From Nitrospira sp. (GTDB lineage Bacteria; Nitrospirota; Nitrospiria; Nitrospirales; Nitrospiraceae): a stretch of 64,000 nucleotides of DNA. Location of the stretch: contig JAFEBI010000016.1 of the NCBI GenBank assembly GCA_018242725.1, forward strand, positions 42,923 to 106,922. The letters are read 5' to 3'. Below the pieces are notes generated by a model that saw only the letters and a list, made by a program, of their open reading frames with translations, made no database searches and had not been told where the DNA came from. This document shows positions 29,065-38,051 of this stretch, piece after piece (the stretch's first letter is position 1; each line of letters opens with the position of its first letter). The translations under genes were made by a program, and so were the position numbers.

Positions 29065-30093
29065 ATGAATCCCGCAATGATTAATCTTGCCGTGTCCTTT
29101 CAACCTCCACTTTTTCTCAGAAACGCTCATCTCATGACCTTGCTACCCCGCTACGTGCCGAGAGAGATATCGCTGGCAGACTTACCTCGGGAAGCGCGAT
29201 TCTTTTCCGTTGAACCACAGTCACAGCTTCAAGGATTCTGTCACTGGCGGGACGATCGCAAAGCCTGTCCCACCGTCGTGCTGGTCCATGGCTTGGAGGG
29301 CTCCAGCGAATCGCGATACATGCGAGGGATCGCCGCGAAAGCTTTCCACTCAGGGCTCAACGTCATCCGCCTAAACCAACGGACCTGTGGTGGAACAGAA
29401 CACCTTTCTCCAACGCTCTACAACAGTGGACTCAGTAGTGATTACCGAGCCATCGTTAATGAACTCGTTGATCACGACGGCCTCGATCAAATCTGGCTAG
29501 TTGGCTATTCTATGGGCGGAAACCTTGTGCTCAAAGCCGCTGGTGAGCTTGGGCGGACTGAACCAGCGCTGGCTGGAGTGGCTGCCGTTTGCCCTAACAT
29601 TAATCCCACCGTGTGCGCCCGTGCCCTTGAAGAACCGCGCAACTGGATATATCACCGCCACTTCGTCACAAAACTGAAGGAACGCTTACGCCGAAAGGCC
29701 TCCCTGTTCCCAGGGAAATGGGATCTCTCCATGCTTGACCAAGTCAGCACCATCAGCGAATTTGATGATCGTTATACCGCCAGAGACGGTGGCTACCGGG
29801 ACGGCGCCGACTATTACGACCGAGCTGGCTCGCGACACGTGCTCGATAGGATTGCGGTACCGACTCTGATCATCACGGCACAAGACGATCCCTTTATTCC
29901 CTACTCAATGTTTACTGTGCCGTTGATTCAACAACACCCGAACATCCAATTGGTTGCTCCACACTATGGGGGACATTGTGGCTTCTATCAAGGCTGGCGA
30001 GAAAACGAAGATCCCTACTGGGCAGAAAATCGAATCGTAGACTTCTTACATAGAACCAGCACACCGAGAGCCTACTCACCTGGAAAGATCTAA
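29065..30093 (+). CDS. YheT-type alpha/beta hydrolase
   Basis: This protein of 342 residues starts at MNPAMINLAVSFQPPLFLRN. The family hallmarks are the N-terminal FLRNAHLMTLLP, VLVHGLEGSSESRYM (oxyanion-hole turn), WLVGYSMGGNLVLKAAGE with the nucleophile Ser, the later acidic residue in TAQDDPFIPYSM and the terminal His in YGGHCGFYQG. YheT-family proteins are esterases or acyl hydrolases of uncertain physiological substrate. It ends 35 nt before the convergent pafA. Confidence 0.88.
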   Translation: MNPAMINLAVSFQPPLFLRNAHLMTLLPRYVPREISLADLPREARFFSVEPQSQLQGFCHWRDDRKACPTVVLVHGLEGSSESRYMRGIAAKAFHSGLNVIRLNQRTCGGTEHLSPTLYNSGLSSDYRAIVNELVDHDGLDQIWLVGYSMGGNLVLKAAGELGRTEPALAGVAAVCPNINPTVCARALEEPRNWIYHRHFVTKLKERLRRKASLFPGKWDLSMLDQVSTISEFDDRYTARDGGYRDGADYYDRAGSRHVLDRIAVPTLIITAQDDPFIPYSMFTVPLIQQHPNIQLVAPHYGGHCGFYQGWRENEDPYWAENRIVDFLHRTSTPRAYSPGKI

Positions 30094-30128
30094 GCCAAGG
30101 TTGGCAACGAACATTGCACGAAGGTAGT

Positions 30129-31616
30129 TCATACGATGACGGGTTCGAGGTGCGTCAGCACCTCGTCACGGTATGTCCGAAACGGGTCCGGCATTGGAAA
30201 TGGGGCACGGCCCCGAACTTGGAAAATTGACCAATTGATCACATAGGCAGGAAATAGTCCGTCAGGCTGCGCATCTTGATCTGCGCTGGGAGGCGACCAC
30301 CCACCCAAGAGATGCCTGACCAGTGCACTGCGCCCATAGGCACGTGTATTCTTGGGGGCCTCCTCCATTGCAATCTGAATCAGCGCATCGGTCGTCATGC
30401 GAGGAACTCGCCCCTCCTCTACAAGCCCATAATAGAGTCCTTTCGCATGATTCAGGTTGTGATACTCCAAATCCAAACTCTTGAGCAGTGGATCGTTCCA
30501 GTCTACTCGTTCTGCTTCCCTGAAACACTCCAGCAGCCAAAGCTTTGACGCCCAATCCACACGGCCAACCAGCGTCTGATAATCCCCACGAAGATCGTTG
30601 AGGACCGACGCCCATTGAACAAGGACCCAATCAGTTTCTTCATCCTGTCCCTTACAATGCCGCAGGGCACAATCAAGAAACTGTTCCTGAATATCAATCG
30701 CCGACATGGTTCGTTGAGACTGCAGCCGAATGACCCAGTTCCGCTCTTGGTCCTGGGAAATTTCTTGTAGCGCCTCCACCGGTTCATCAATGTCCAAACC
30801 CTGAGGGGCATGCCCCTCCTCAATCAGTTGCAGGACTAAGCCGGTCACACCAAGCTTCAACGCCGTCGCGTGTTCAGTCATATTGGAATCGCCCAACAGC
30901 AAATGGATCCGCCGATATTCATTGGGATCCGCCAACGGCTCATCCCTCGTATTCACAATCGCCCGATTGTGCTGCACCCACTCGAAGAAATCATTGACGA
31001 TGAAGTCGCTCCGCTGAGAAATTTGAAACGGCAGGTTCGAGTCACCTCGGGCACCGACGGCCGCACGAGGAACAATCAATCGATCCATTTGAATCCAGGC
31101 ATCCTGTGGACCAGCGGCACCGATACGTCCCGATCCGGTAAAGATCTGCCTGGTCACCAGAAACGTCACCAACGGCGCCAATCCACGCCTCGAAAACGGA
31201 AATCGACGAGAGACAAGATAGTTTTCATGTGAGCCAAAGGTCGCATCCGTCTCATGATCGATGTTGTTCTTGATCAGCGATACGCGATCTGAAAACCCGA
31301 GCTCTTCGATCGCCTGCTGCAACAAGCGATCTCCCGCACGATCAGACACCACCACATCCGTGAGAGAGTGACATTCGGGCGAGGCGTACTCTAAATGCCC
31401 CATATCCAGGTAGATCCGCCCACCGTTCGTGAGAAATCCCCCATTCCCAGGCGGCTCATCATGGCCGCGATGGTGGAGATCAAGCACTCCTCGGCGCTGG
31501 ACATGGAACAGATGATTTCTGATTTGATGGGCAAACCAAGTCGGAGAATGGTCAGGCCGGTCCTCATGGATCAAGAGCCCGTACTCGGTCTCCAAACCAA
31601 AAATTCGATGCAACAT
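30129..31616 (-). CDS. pafA: Proteasome accessory ligase PafA
   Basis: This protein of 495 residues ligates the modifier to lysines of target proteins. It belongs to the carboxylate-amine ligase-like PafA/Dop family: IFGLETEYGLL at the N-terminus, YLDMGHLEYASPEC, KNNIDHETDATFGSHENYL and the RLHLLLGDSNMTEHATALKLG block. Compared with the neighbouring Dop it lacks the long insertion near the N-terminus and carries the MGHLEYASPE variant, which is why I assign ligase rather than depupylase. It is the last gene of the proteasome operon, 4 nt after prcA. Confidence 0.9.
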   Translation of the reverse strand: MLHRIFGLETEYGLLIHEDRPDHSPTWFAHQIRNHLFHVQRRGVLDLHHRGHDEPPGNGGFLTNGGRIYLDMGHLEYASPECHSLTDVVVSDRAGDRLLQQAIEELGFSDRVSLIKNNIDHETDATFGSHENYLVSRRFPFSRRGLAPLVTFLVTRQIFTGSGRIGAAGPQDAWIQMDRLIVPRAAVGARGDSNLPFQISQRSDFIVNDFFEWVQHNRAIVNTRDEPLADPNEYRRIHLLLGDSNMTEHATALKLGVTGLVLQLIEEGHAPQGLDIDEPVEALQEISQDQERNWVIRLQSQRTMSAIDIQEQFLDCALRHCKGQDEETDWVLVQWASVLNDLRGDYQTLVGRVDWASKLWLLECFREAERVDWNDPLLKSLDLEYHNLNHAKGLYYGLVEEGRVPRMTTDALIQIAMEEAPKNTRAYGRSALVRHLLGGWSPPSADQDAQPDGLFPAYVINWSIFQVRGRAPFPMPDPFRTYRDEVLTHLEPVIV

Positions 31617-31620
31617 ACGT

Positions 31621-32430
31621 TTACGTAAGTGCAGAACTCAAGTCACTGGGAAGCAATGCTTTCAACTCGACCGATCCAAGCGTTCGGTATTTAGAGGTTC
31701 CTGACACCTGACGATCGAGCAGCGCACATTCGATCGCTTTTCCCTCCATCCGTTGGCGCACATGGGTCAAGAGTGCCTGAGAGTCCGCTACCAACTGATC
31801 AGAACTCTCCTTCGCACCCTCATGATTTTCCCTGGTTTCATGTGCTTGCCGCTGCGCTCGATCCCCGACCGCCCAGGTGCGAATCACGACATCCACAGCC
31901 TCTTTCAAAGACACACAATCCTGCCGTCGAAGATACTCCATCATCCGTTGCTCAACCGACGACGTTGCCGCAAGTACGGCGTACTGGCTCTTCTCTTCGA
32001 ACACTCCGTCGTAGTTGATTGTGAGGAAGCCGTCTTTCCCAGCCTTCTGGCCCAACTCAGCCAGCATGATCTTCACGATGGACGGAGCCTTAAATACCTC
32101 CTCAAACGCCTGCTTGACGACCGGTGCGATGCCGTACTTGACGAGACGACTCCCCGTGACATCGGCCGCAGAACGGTTGAACCCTTCGACATGAGCCATC
32201 TCCAACAGCATGAACCGCAGCTTCTCAAGATCGGCCGGGTGACCCATTCCCCCGAACGCAAGACGGTCATAGATTTCATAGAGCTTTGGGGTGCCCTTGC
32301 TCATCGTCATCAGTAGAATCCCCTGATCGCATACCACACCGACCACCGGGCTCCCCTGCGCAAACTGCTCATCAAGATACTGACGGCGATTCCCGACTGC
32401 TTCGACCCACCGATAGGGTTCTTCGTACAT
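31621..32430 (-). CDS. prcA: Proteasome alpha subunit
   Basis: This protein of 269 residues forms the outer ring and gate of the 20S core. It has the alpha-type Ntn fold without a catalytic Thr: a strand VVGVVCDQGILLMT, KLYEIYDRLAFGGMGHPADLEKLR, and a long C-terminal tail (residues ~205-269) that is variable. In actinobacterial operons prcA follows prcB directly; here the gap is 12 nt and pafA follows at 4 nt. Confidence 0.93.
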   Translation of the reverse strand: MYEEPYRWVEAVGNRRQYLDEQFAQGSPVVGVVCDQGILLMTMSKGTPKLYEIYDRLAFGGMGHPADLEKLRFMLLEMAHVEGFNRSAADVTGSRLVKYGIAPVVKQAFEEVFKAPSIVKIMLAELGQKAGKDGFLTINYDGVFEEKSQYAVLAATSSVEQRMMEYLRRQDCVSLKEAVDVVIRTWAVGDRAQRQAHETRENHEGAKESSDQLVADSQALLTHVRQRMEGKAIECALLDRQVSGTSKYRTLGSVELKALLPSDLSSALT

Positions 32431-32442
32431 AACGTGACGACC

Positions 32443-33210
32443 TTACACGCCTTTTGATACCTTTGACTCAAACAAGGATCGGAGAGATGGATCTTCCATT
32501 ACCGTCACACCCGCGGCTGTGATCAATTTCACAATCGGATACAGCCCAGCCTCTCGATTAACCCCACCGGTCGCACTATCAAATTCAGCAGCACATGTTA
32601 ACAGTCGCAGTGCCTGAACGGTCGCCTGCTCTTGGGACATCGTACCCAGAGGCTGCTCGCCCCAGGTATTCACGTAATGAAGGATGCCTCGAACGGTTGG
32701 CGAACCAGAGCCAGACACAGCATACTCCACTCCCTCAAACTCCGCACCAAGGATATCGTAGAAATAAATCTTTGCGACCTCTTGCTCAGCATCGTAGCCG
32801 GCAAAGATCGGGACGACAGCCCCAGTCCCTGCCAAGGCGGCCGCAACATTTTCCTTCAGCAACTTGGCCAACGCTCGGAGCTTACCCTCAAAGCTCAGCT
32901 CCTGAAGTTGCGTCCGCCGATAGTACTTAAAGGAATGTTCGAGAATGCGCGCCATCTCATACGCAGTCGCGGGCACCCCCGCGATCGCCATGACGCTGTG
33001 TCGATCGATCTCCAAAACCTTGTCGGTTCGGTCATACATCACCATGTTGCCGGCCGTCGCTCGACGATCTCCAGCCACCAGCACCCCATCGCGATATTTG
33101 AAGGCAAGAATCGTCGTGGCGGTAGTCAGGGATTGTCCCACTCCGGAGTGCCCCGGCGTTCCCAACACGTAACCCTGTTCCTTCAGGAGCTGGTAAAAAT
33201 CACCCTGCAT
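32443..33210 (-). CDS. prcB: Proteasome beta subunit, catalytic
   Basis: This protein of 255 residues starts at MQGDFYQLLKEQG. A propeptide of about 31 residues ends SLTTA, and the mature chain begins TTILAFKY with the nucleophile Thr1 (residue 32), followed by VLVAGDRRAT with the conserved Asp17-type region and the later Lys33-type in TDKVLEI. This follows bacterial 20S proteasome practice of autocatalytic propeptide removal. The in-frame reading to 33288 adds an upstream segment that looks non-coding. The 101-nt gap to the modifier gene carries the same gtgagacgtgaa-type motif seen in other spacers. Confidence 0.93.
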   Translation of the reverse strand: MQGDFYQLLKEQGYVLGTPGHSGVGQSLTTATTILAFKYRDGVLVAGDRRATAGNMVMYDRTDKVLEIDRHSVMAIAGVPATAYEMARILEHSFKYYRRTQLQELSFEGKLRALAKLLKENVAAALAGTGAVVPIFAGYDAEQEVAKIYFYDILGAEFEGVEYAVSGSGSPTVRGILHYVNTWGEQPLGTMSQEQATVQALRLLTCAAEFDSATGGVNREAGLYPIVKLITAAGVTVMEDPSLRSLFESKVSKGV

Positions 33211-33311
33211 TCTCAACCTCGTTAAACGTGAAACGGAAAGGTGAAACGTGTCTGGCCGATATTCGACGAACGATCCTCTACCGTTCACGTCTCACTTTTT
33301 AGGGTTCACGA

Positions 33312-33506
33312 TCATTCTCCAGTCCGCTGCCGATATCGCTCTGCCTGTTTGGGGTCGACTCTGCGCATCCGCTTGAGCAGACTATCTTTATCGGGTGATC
33401 CGGTTTCGGGGCGGCGTGGCCCCCCTCCTTCTTCCAGGGGACCGGGGGATTTCGGCATGGGATCTCCCGGCCCCTCTCGTCTCTCCGGCATAAGGCTCTG
33501 GATCAT
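33312..33506 (-). CDS. UBact (Pup-like protein modifier)
   Basis: A 64-residue reading. It is disordered and rich in Pro, Gly, Glu and Arg, with a C-terminal helix KDSLLKRMRRVDPKQAERYR and the terminal tetrapeptide RTGE. The R(T/S)GE ending is the hallmark of UBact, the Pup counterpart described from Nitrospirae and other Gram-negative bacteria; the terminal Glu needs no deamidation before ligation. The start at 33506 overlaps the dop stop as ATGA and has AAGGA 9 nt upstream. A second Met at 33491 (MPERREG) would give 59 residues and may be the family start. Confidence 0.88.
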   Translation of the reverse strand: MIQSLMPERREGPGDPMPKSPGPLEEGGGPRRPETGSPDKDSLLKRMRRVDPKQAERYRQRTGE

Positions 33507-35029
33507 GTCTCTATTTCCTTTCCATGGTCCCACGCTGCCAGTGCATCGGCAGGCGAGCGCGCCTGTTGAAAAATATCGGCGCATCGTCTGATTTCCTGGG
33601 TATCAAAGAGATCTCCCATATTGAGGTGCTGAGAGCGCAGGCCCCCTCTGAATTGTATCCGTTCCCATTGTATCGACTGAATCTGCTCAGAAAACCGCTG
33701 CACGCACAGCCCGCGCAGCCCTCCACGAGTATCCTGTGGCCCACTCCGAAGCGCCTCTTCAATTTCATCCTCAGTGGTCAACCGCCATGCTTTTCCCTCT
33801 GCCTCCAGTCCAAGATAGAGCCCCTGCTCGGGGTTGACGTTGTGATACTCCAAGTCTAGGCTCGCCAACCAGGGGTCATCCCAACCGATGCGTTCCTCCC
33901 GCATGAAGGTCTCGATCAGCCACAGTTTCGTCACCCAGTCAAGTTTCCCCACTAACCGGGAGCGGTCATCCGACAATGCATGCAAGGTCTCAGCCCACTC
34001 ACTTAAGAGCCAATCCGACTCCTCGTCTGATCCGGCTAGCTCACGATGTGCCACCTCGCAATAGTGCGCCTGAAGCTCCAACGCCGAAACCCTTCGTCCA
34101 TCCTTCAGGCGAATCACTGTTTTCATCTCCGAATCACGCGAGACTTGTTTGATGGCCACCACCGGTTGCTCCACCTCCAGGGGAGGCAGAGCTCCTCGCT
34201 CAATGAGATCAAGCACCAGCCTGGTCGTCCCAATCTTGAGCGCAGTCGCATATTCGCACATGTTGGCATCGCCGATAATCAGATGCAGGCGTCGATATTT
34301 TCGACGGTCGGCATGAGGCTCGTCTCTGGTATTGAGGATGGGCCGATTGTGCATCGTATCGACCCCCAGCTCCGTCTCCATGAAATCCGCACGTTGCGAG
34401 AGCTGATAGGCTCCGGGAACCCATCCCGATTCCTGCGCCTCGATTCCCACCTTCCCTGCCCCGGCAATGACCTGTCGGCTGACCAGAAACGGAAGAAGGC
34501 CTACTGTCAGGGCGGGAAAGGATATCGAACGCGGAACAAGATAGTTATCATGACAGCCGTAACTGTGGCCGTGGAAGTCAGTATTGTTTTTGTACAGCCG
34601 AAGATACGCTCCCCCAAGAAGCCGGTTGCGCCGCTGAGCGGCACGGTGCACGATCCGTTCTCCCGCTCGATCATGCGCCACCAGATCGCGAAGCGTTCGA
34701 CATTCAGGTGTGGAGTATTCCGGATGCGTATGGTCATTGTAGAATCGCGCCCCATTCGGCAAGACAAGGTCGCTTTTCATGTCATGGAACGAGAAGGGGC
34801 GATGGGCATCGCGCCGTGCGAATTCGTCTTCTTCTCGATCCTGTTGCAAGCCCGAGACTCGAAACCCGCGCGCATCTTCATGCGGATCCTCACCGGCATA
34901 GTCCCAACGCCTTTCGAAGGAGGAGGCGAGATGAGCCCGCACGAGTTCCATCGATTCGACCACCGGATCCATCTCCGGTATATCATCGCGGGTGATCCCG
35001 TACTCGGTTTCGATCCCAAACAGACGCAT
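33503..35029 (-). CDS. dop: Depupylase/deamidase-type protein Dop
   Basis: This protein of 508 residues belongs to the PafA/Dop family. FGIETEYGIT opens the ATP-binding part. NGARFYNDHTHPEYSTPEC is the Dop-type variant, followed by KNNTDFHGHSYGCHDNYL and IGDANMCEYATALKIG. The flexible N-terminal loop (residues ~40-80) is consistent with Dop rather than PafA. Because the modifier here already ends in Glu, its main job is probably to remove UBact from targets (isopeptidase) rather than to deamidate a Gln. Its stop overlaps the modifier's start codon. Confidence 0.88.
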   Translation of the reverse strand: MRLFGIETEYGITRDDIPEMDPVVESMELVRAHLASSFERRWDYAGEDPHEDARGFRVSGLQQDREEDEFARRDAHRPFSFHDMKSDLVLPNGARFYNDHTHPEYSTPECRTLRDLVAHDRAGERIVHRAAQRRNRLLGGAYLRLYKNNTDFHGHSYGCHDNYLVPRSISFPALTVGLLPFLVSRQVIAGAGKVGIEAQESGWVPGAYQLSQRADFMETELGVDTMHNRPILNTRDEPHADRRKYRRLHLIIGDANMCEYATALKIGTTRLVLDLIERGALPPLEVEQPVVAIKQVSRDSEMKTVIRLKDGRRVSALELQAHYCEVAHRELAGSDEESDWLLSEWAETLHALSDDRSRLVGKLDWVTKLWLIETFMREERIGWDDPWLASLDLEYHNVNPEQGLYLGLEAEGKAWRLTTEDEIEEALRSGPQDTRGGLRGLCVQRFSEQIQSIQWERIQFRGGLRSQHLNMGDLFDTQEIRRCADIFQQARSPADALAAWDHGKEIET

Positions 35030-35133
35030 GATTGGTCAGACCTGCGCGATGAAATGTGGAACAAAATATCGTGTTATTTGGGCAACCCTTTGATTTTCCA
35101 TCTTTCACTTCTCACTATTCACGTTTCACATCT

Positions 35134-36870
35134 TCAGATGATGTGATTCGTAAGCCGTTCTTCCGTCTGACGACCTCGCCGAAAGGACGAAACTCCGACC
35201 ACCTGTTCCGGATGATGATCGAGCAATTTCAGCCATTCCTCGGCAGCATCGTCCGGCGGTAACATGTCACCCTCTCGGAATTCCTCAGACACGGCCTCAC
35301 GAAGATCCTCTTCGATCAATCCTGCCGGCTGACCCGACTGAATCGTACGATCGATCGCCTTTTCCTTCGCCCGTTGAACGATCGACGCCAGGATCGCCCC
35401 GCTGACAAGGTCACCACGATACAGGACCGTGCTTTGACCACTTCGGAGCCTGATCGAGAGCAGCCGGGTCTCGTCCGTTCGACGGAAGATCGATTCAATG
35501 AGGTCGTCGACGAGCGACACCACGACCTGCGCGGGTTCGCCGCCACGATCCTTCACCAGCTGCGGATCGAGTGGAAGATCCGCCGTCAAATAGACCTTCA
35601 AAATTTCGGATGCGGCCGCCTTGTTCGGCCGGCTGACTTTGATTTTCCGATCGATCCGACCGGGACGCAGGACCGCTGGATCGATCAAGTCCGGTCGGTT
35701 GGAGGCCAGAATGATGACGACGTCGCGCAACGACTCGATCCCATCCATTTCGCTACAAAACATCGGAACGAGCGTGTTGGAGATGTTGAAGGAACGCATG
35801 GCACGCCGCGTCCCTAAAATCGACTCCGCCTCGTCGATGAAGATGAACGGCAGAGCCCCCTCTTTCCGTCTCGCCCGAGCCTGCTCGAAGAGATCGCGGA
35901 CCATCCGCTCCGATTCCCCAAGCCACATATTAAGAATTTCCGGCCCTTTGACATGAAGAAATGCTCCGCTTGTGACCGGCGGGTACTTGTCCATGTCAGG
36001 TGCCTGGCCTTGCTTCGACTCGCTGAGTTGCCTGGCCAAGCTACCGGCAGCGGCTTGGCCGATCAGAGTCTTCCCGCAGCCAGGCGGCCCATAGAGCAAA
36101 AATCCCTTCGGTTGGGAAAACTTGAACCGTTCGAAGGTCTCCGCATGCAACAGGGGATATTCAATCGCCTTACGAATCGCAGCGATCGCCTCGTTCTGTC
36201 CTCCGATCTGGTCCCAGGTCACCGTGGGTGTTTCATCCAGGACATGACGGCTGGCCTTCTGATCCACCAGCTTCTCAAGAGCGATACGGAGACTGGGATC
36301 GATACGAATCTGGTCTCCTGCCTTGAGGTCGACACCAATCAAATCCGTTGAGCGCTGCAAAATCAACGACTGCCGACCCATATCCTGTTCAAACCGCAAG
36401 CGGCCATCTGGTAACGTTTCAGCTAGTTTCAAGATAGGCCCATTCCGATCGTACCCCAAGGTCCGAATGACTGCATAGGCTTCATTGACCAGAATCTGGG
36501 TGCCAATCCGAAGGTCGGTGTCAGCCACGCGAGGATCCACGTTTGTGTAATACTCAGCCCCACCGACGACGATACGGGCGAGACCCGCAGCCGGAATCTC
36601 GAGCAAGGTGCCGATGCGATTGGCCGGAGCCGTGAGCTTGGCCACGACCTCACTGACTTTCTTGAGCTCCAACTCACGTTGCTGAGAAGCGGCTTGAGAC
36701 AGCATCACGGCGTGCCGTAACCTGTACAGCAGCGTTTGCCGGGGGTCGCCGTCTGAAAAAGCAGCCAGACACCGCTCAATCAACTCGAGCGGATCCGTCC
36801 CGGTCTTCAGCGACGGTTCATCGCTTCGATCGTTCCGTGTCTCTTGATCAAAAGAACTGTGATCACTCAT
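35134..36870 (-). CDS. Proteasome-associated AAA ATPase ARC (Mpa-type)
   Basis: This protein of 578 residues unfolds tagged substrates for the 20S core. An N-terminal coiled coil (residues ~50-95, where the modifier binds) is followed by tandem OB-type domains (residues ~95-225), then the AAA domain with GPPGCGKTLIG (Walker A), FIFIDEAES (Walker B) and LASNRPDLIDPA. The expected C-terminal HbYX-like tail (GQYL in actinobacterial Mpa) is missing: the chain ends ERLTNHII. It is the first gene of the operon, 104 nt before dop. Confidence 0.9.
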   Translation of the reverse strand: MSDHSSFDQETRNDRSDEPSLKTGTDPLELIERCLAAFSDGDPRQTLLYRLRHAVMLSQAASQQRELELKKVSEVVAKLTAPANRIGTLLEIPAAGLARIVVGGAEYYTNVDPRVADTDLRIGTQILVNEAYAVIRTLGYDRNGPILKLAETLPDGRLRFEQDMGRQSLILQRSTDLIGVDLKAGDQIRIDPSLRIALEKLVDQKASRHVLDETPTVTWDQIGGQNEAIAAIRKAIEYPLLHAETFERFKFSQPKGFLLYGPPGCGKTLIGQAAAGSLARQLSESKQGQAPDMDKYPPVTSGAFLHVKGPEILNMWLGESERMVRDLFEQARARRKEGALPFIFIDEAESILGTRRAMRSFNISNTLVPMFCSEMDGIESLRDVVIILASNRPDLIDPAVLRPGRIDRKIKVSRPNKAAASEILKVYLTADLPLDPQLVKDRGGEPAQVVVSLVDDLIESIFRRTDETRLLSIRLRSGQSTVLYRGDLVSGAILASIVQRAKEKAIDRTIQSGQPAGLIEEDLREAVSEEFREGDMLPPDDAAEEWLKLLDHHPEQVVGVSSFRRGRQTEERLTNHII

Positions 36871-36932
36871 GGCGACACCTTCTCCCCAAACAGACTGATC
36901 CTATCATACCGATGTAATGAAGTACTCGCTTG

Positions 36933-38051
36933 CTAATTGACGGCCTGAAGCGTCACCGACACTTTTTCACGCCGACTGCCTCGGAGAATCTCCACCGTGA
37001 CTTGGTCACCGATCTTGTGCGCTTCCAGCGCATCCATGAGATCATCAATGGTGGTCACTGCTTTCCCGGAGACTGAGACAAGAACGTCGCCGAGTTGAAT
37101 CTGTCCCATCATCGTTTGGCGAGCTCCTTTCAGACCGGCGCGGTCCGCAGCACCGTCGCGAGTCACCTTGCCGATGATGACCCCTTTGATTCCCCATCGC
37201 TTTGCCATCGCATCCGGTACCAGCGAGACCCCCAGTCCAGGACGGATGAGCTTTCCATGCTTGATGAGTTCGGGAACGATACGATTGACTGTATCGACCG
37301 GAACCGCGAACCCAATACCGGCATAGGCTCCGCTCGGACTCACAATCTGTGTATTGACACCGATCAACCGCCCGGCACTATCGAGCAAGGGCCCACCGGA
37401 GTTGCCCGGATTGATCGCGGCGTCCGTCTGGACTACCCCTTCAATCGTCCGATTGGACATTGATTTGATGGTCCGACCCAAGGCACTGACGACGCCCGTC
37501 GTCAGGGTGTGATCGAGCCCGAATGGATTGCCGATCGCCAGCACTTTTTGTCCGACCCGCAAATCATGAGAGGAGCCGATCGCCATCGCCTCCAACTGGC
37601 CGTCCCAACCTTGTATCTGAAGCACCGCCAGATCGTGATCAGGATCGGCCCCGACCAACTTAGCCTGATGTTCGCTCCGATCTGCCAATGTCACCTTGAT
37701 CGCATCAGCTCCATAGATGACGTGAAAGTTAGTGACGATGTACCCTTGCTTGCTCCAAATAAACCCGGATCCTGATCCCTGCGGCACTTCCATGACATTG
37801 AGGGACCAAACGTCCTGCTGGATGGCGGTATTGGCAATGAACACCACGGACTTCGTCGCTCGCTCAAAGACCGTGATCGTCGTTCGCTCATCGGCACCAA
37901 GCTCCAGAGGCGCAGGCGTCACAAAGCGCGGCCTGCTTTCATGCCCGTCATGGTTGGCTCCCAGCGGTTTCCCCCAGTCCGCCGCAGAAGCCGTTGAACT
38001 CAGTATGGTGGTGAAAAAAAGAAACGTGAGACAGCCGAGCGAGTTACTCAC
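36933..38051 (-). CDS. HtrA/DegP-type periplasmic serine protease
   Basis: This protein of 372 residues starts at a GTG (38051) that overlaps the yjbQ stop as GTGAGTAA; an upstream in-frame start at 38096 would overlap yjbQ by 53 nt. The signal peptide FLFFTTILSSTASA precedes the mature chain. The trypsin-like domain shows the catalytic His in VTNFHVI, Asp in DPDHDLAVLQ and Ser in INPGNSGGPLL. A single PDZ domain occupies the C-terminal ~90 residues (GVIIGKVTRDGAADRAGL, QLGDVLVSVSG). The HtrA family degrades or refolds damaged envelope proteins. Confidence 0.93.
   Translation of the reverse strand: MSNSLGCLTFLFFTTILSSTASAADWGKPLGANHDGHESRPRFVTPAPLELGADERTTITVFERATKSVVFIANTAIQQDVWSLNVMEVPQGSGSGFIWSKQGYIVTNFHVIYGADAIKVTLADRSEHQAKLVGADPDHDLAVLQIQGWDGQLEAMAIGSSHDLRVGQKVLAIGNPFGLDHTLTTGVVSALGRTIKSMSNRTIEGVVQTDAAINPGNSGGPLLDSAGRLIGVNTQIVSPSGAYAGIGFAVPVDTVNRIVPELIKHGKLIRPGLGVSLVPDAMAKRWGIKGVIIGKVTRDGAADRAGLKGARQTMMGQIQLGDVLVSVSGKAVTTIDDLMDALEAHKIGDQVTVEILRGSRREKVSVTLQAVN

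Noticed and set aside
34046..35146. 366-codon plus-strand frame opposite dop
   Set aside because: Shadow of dop: low-complexity Arg/His sequence with no family.
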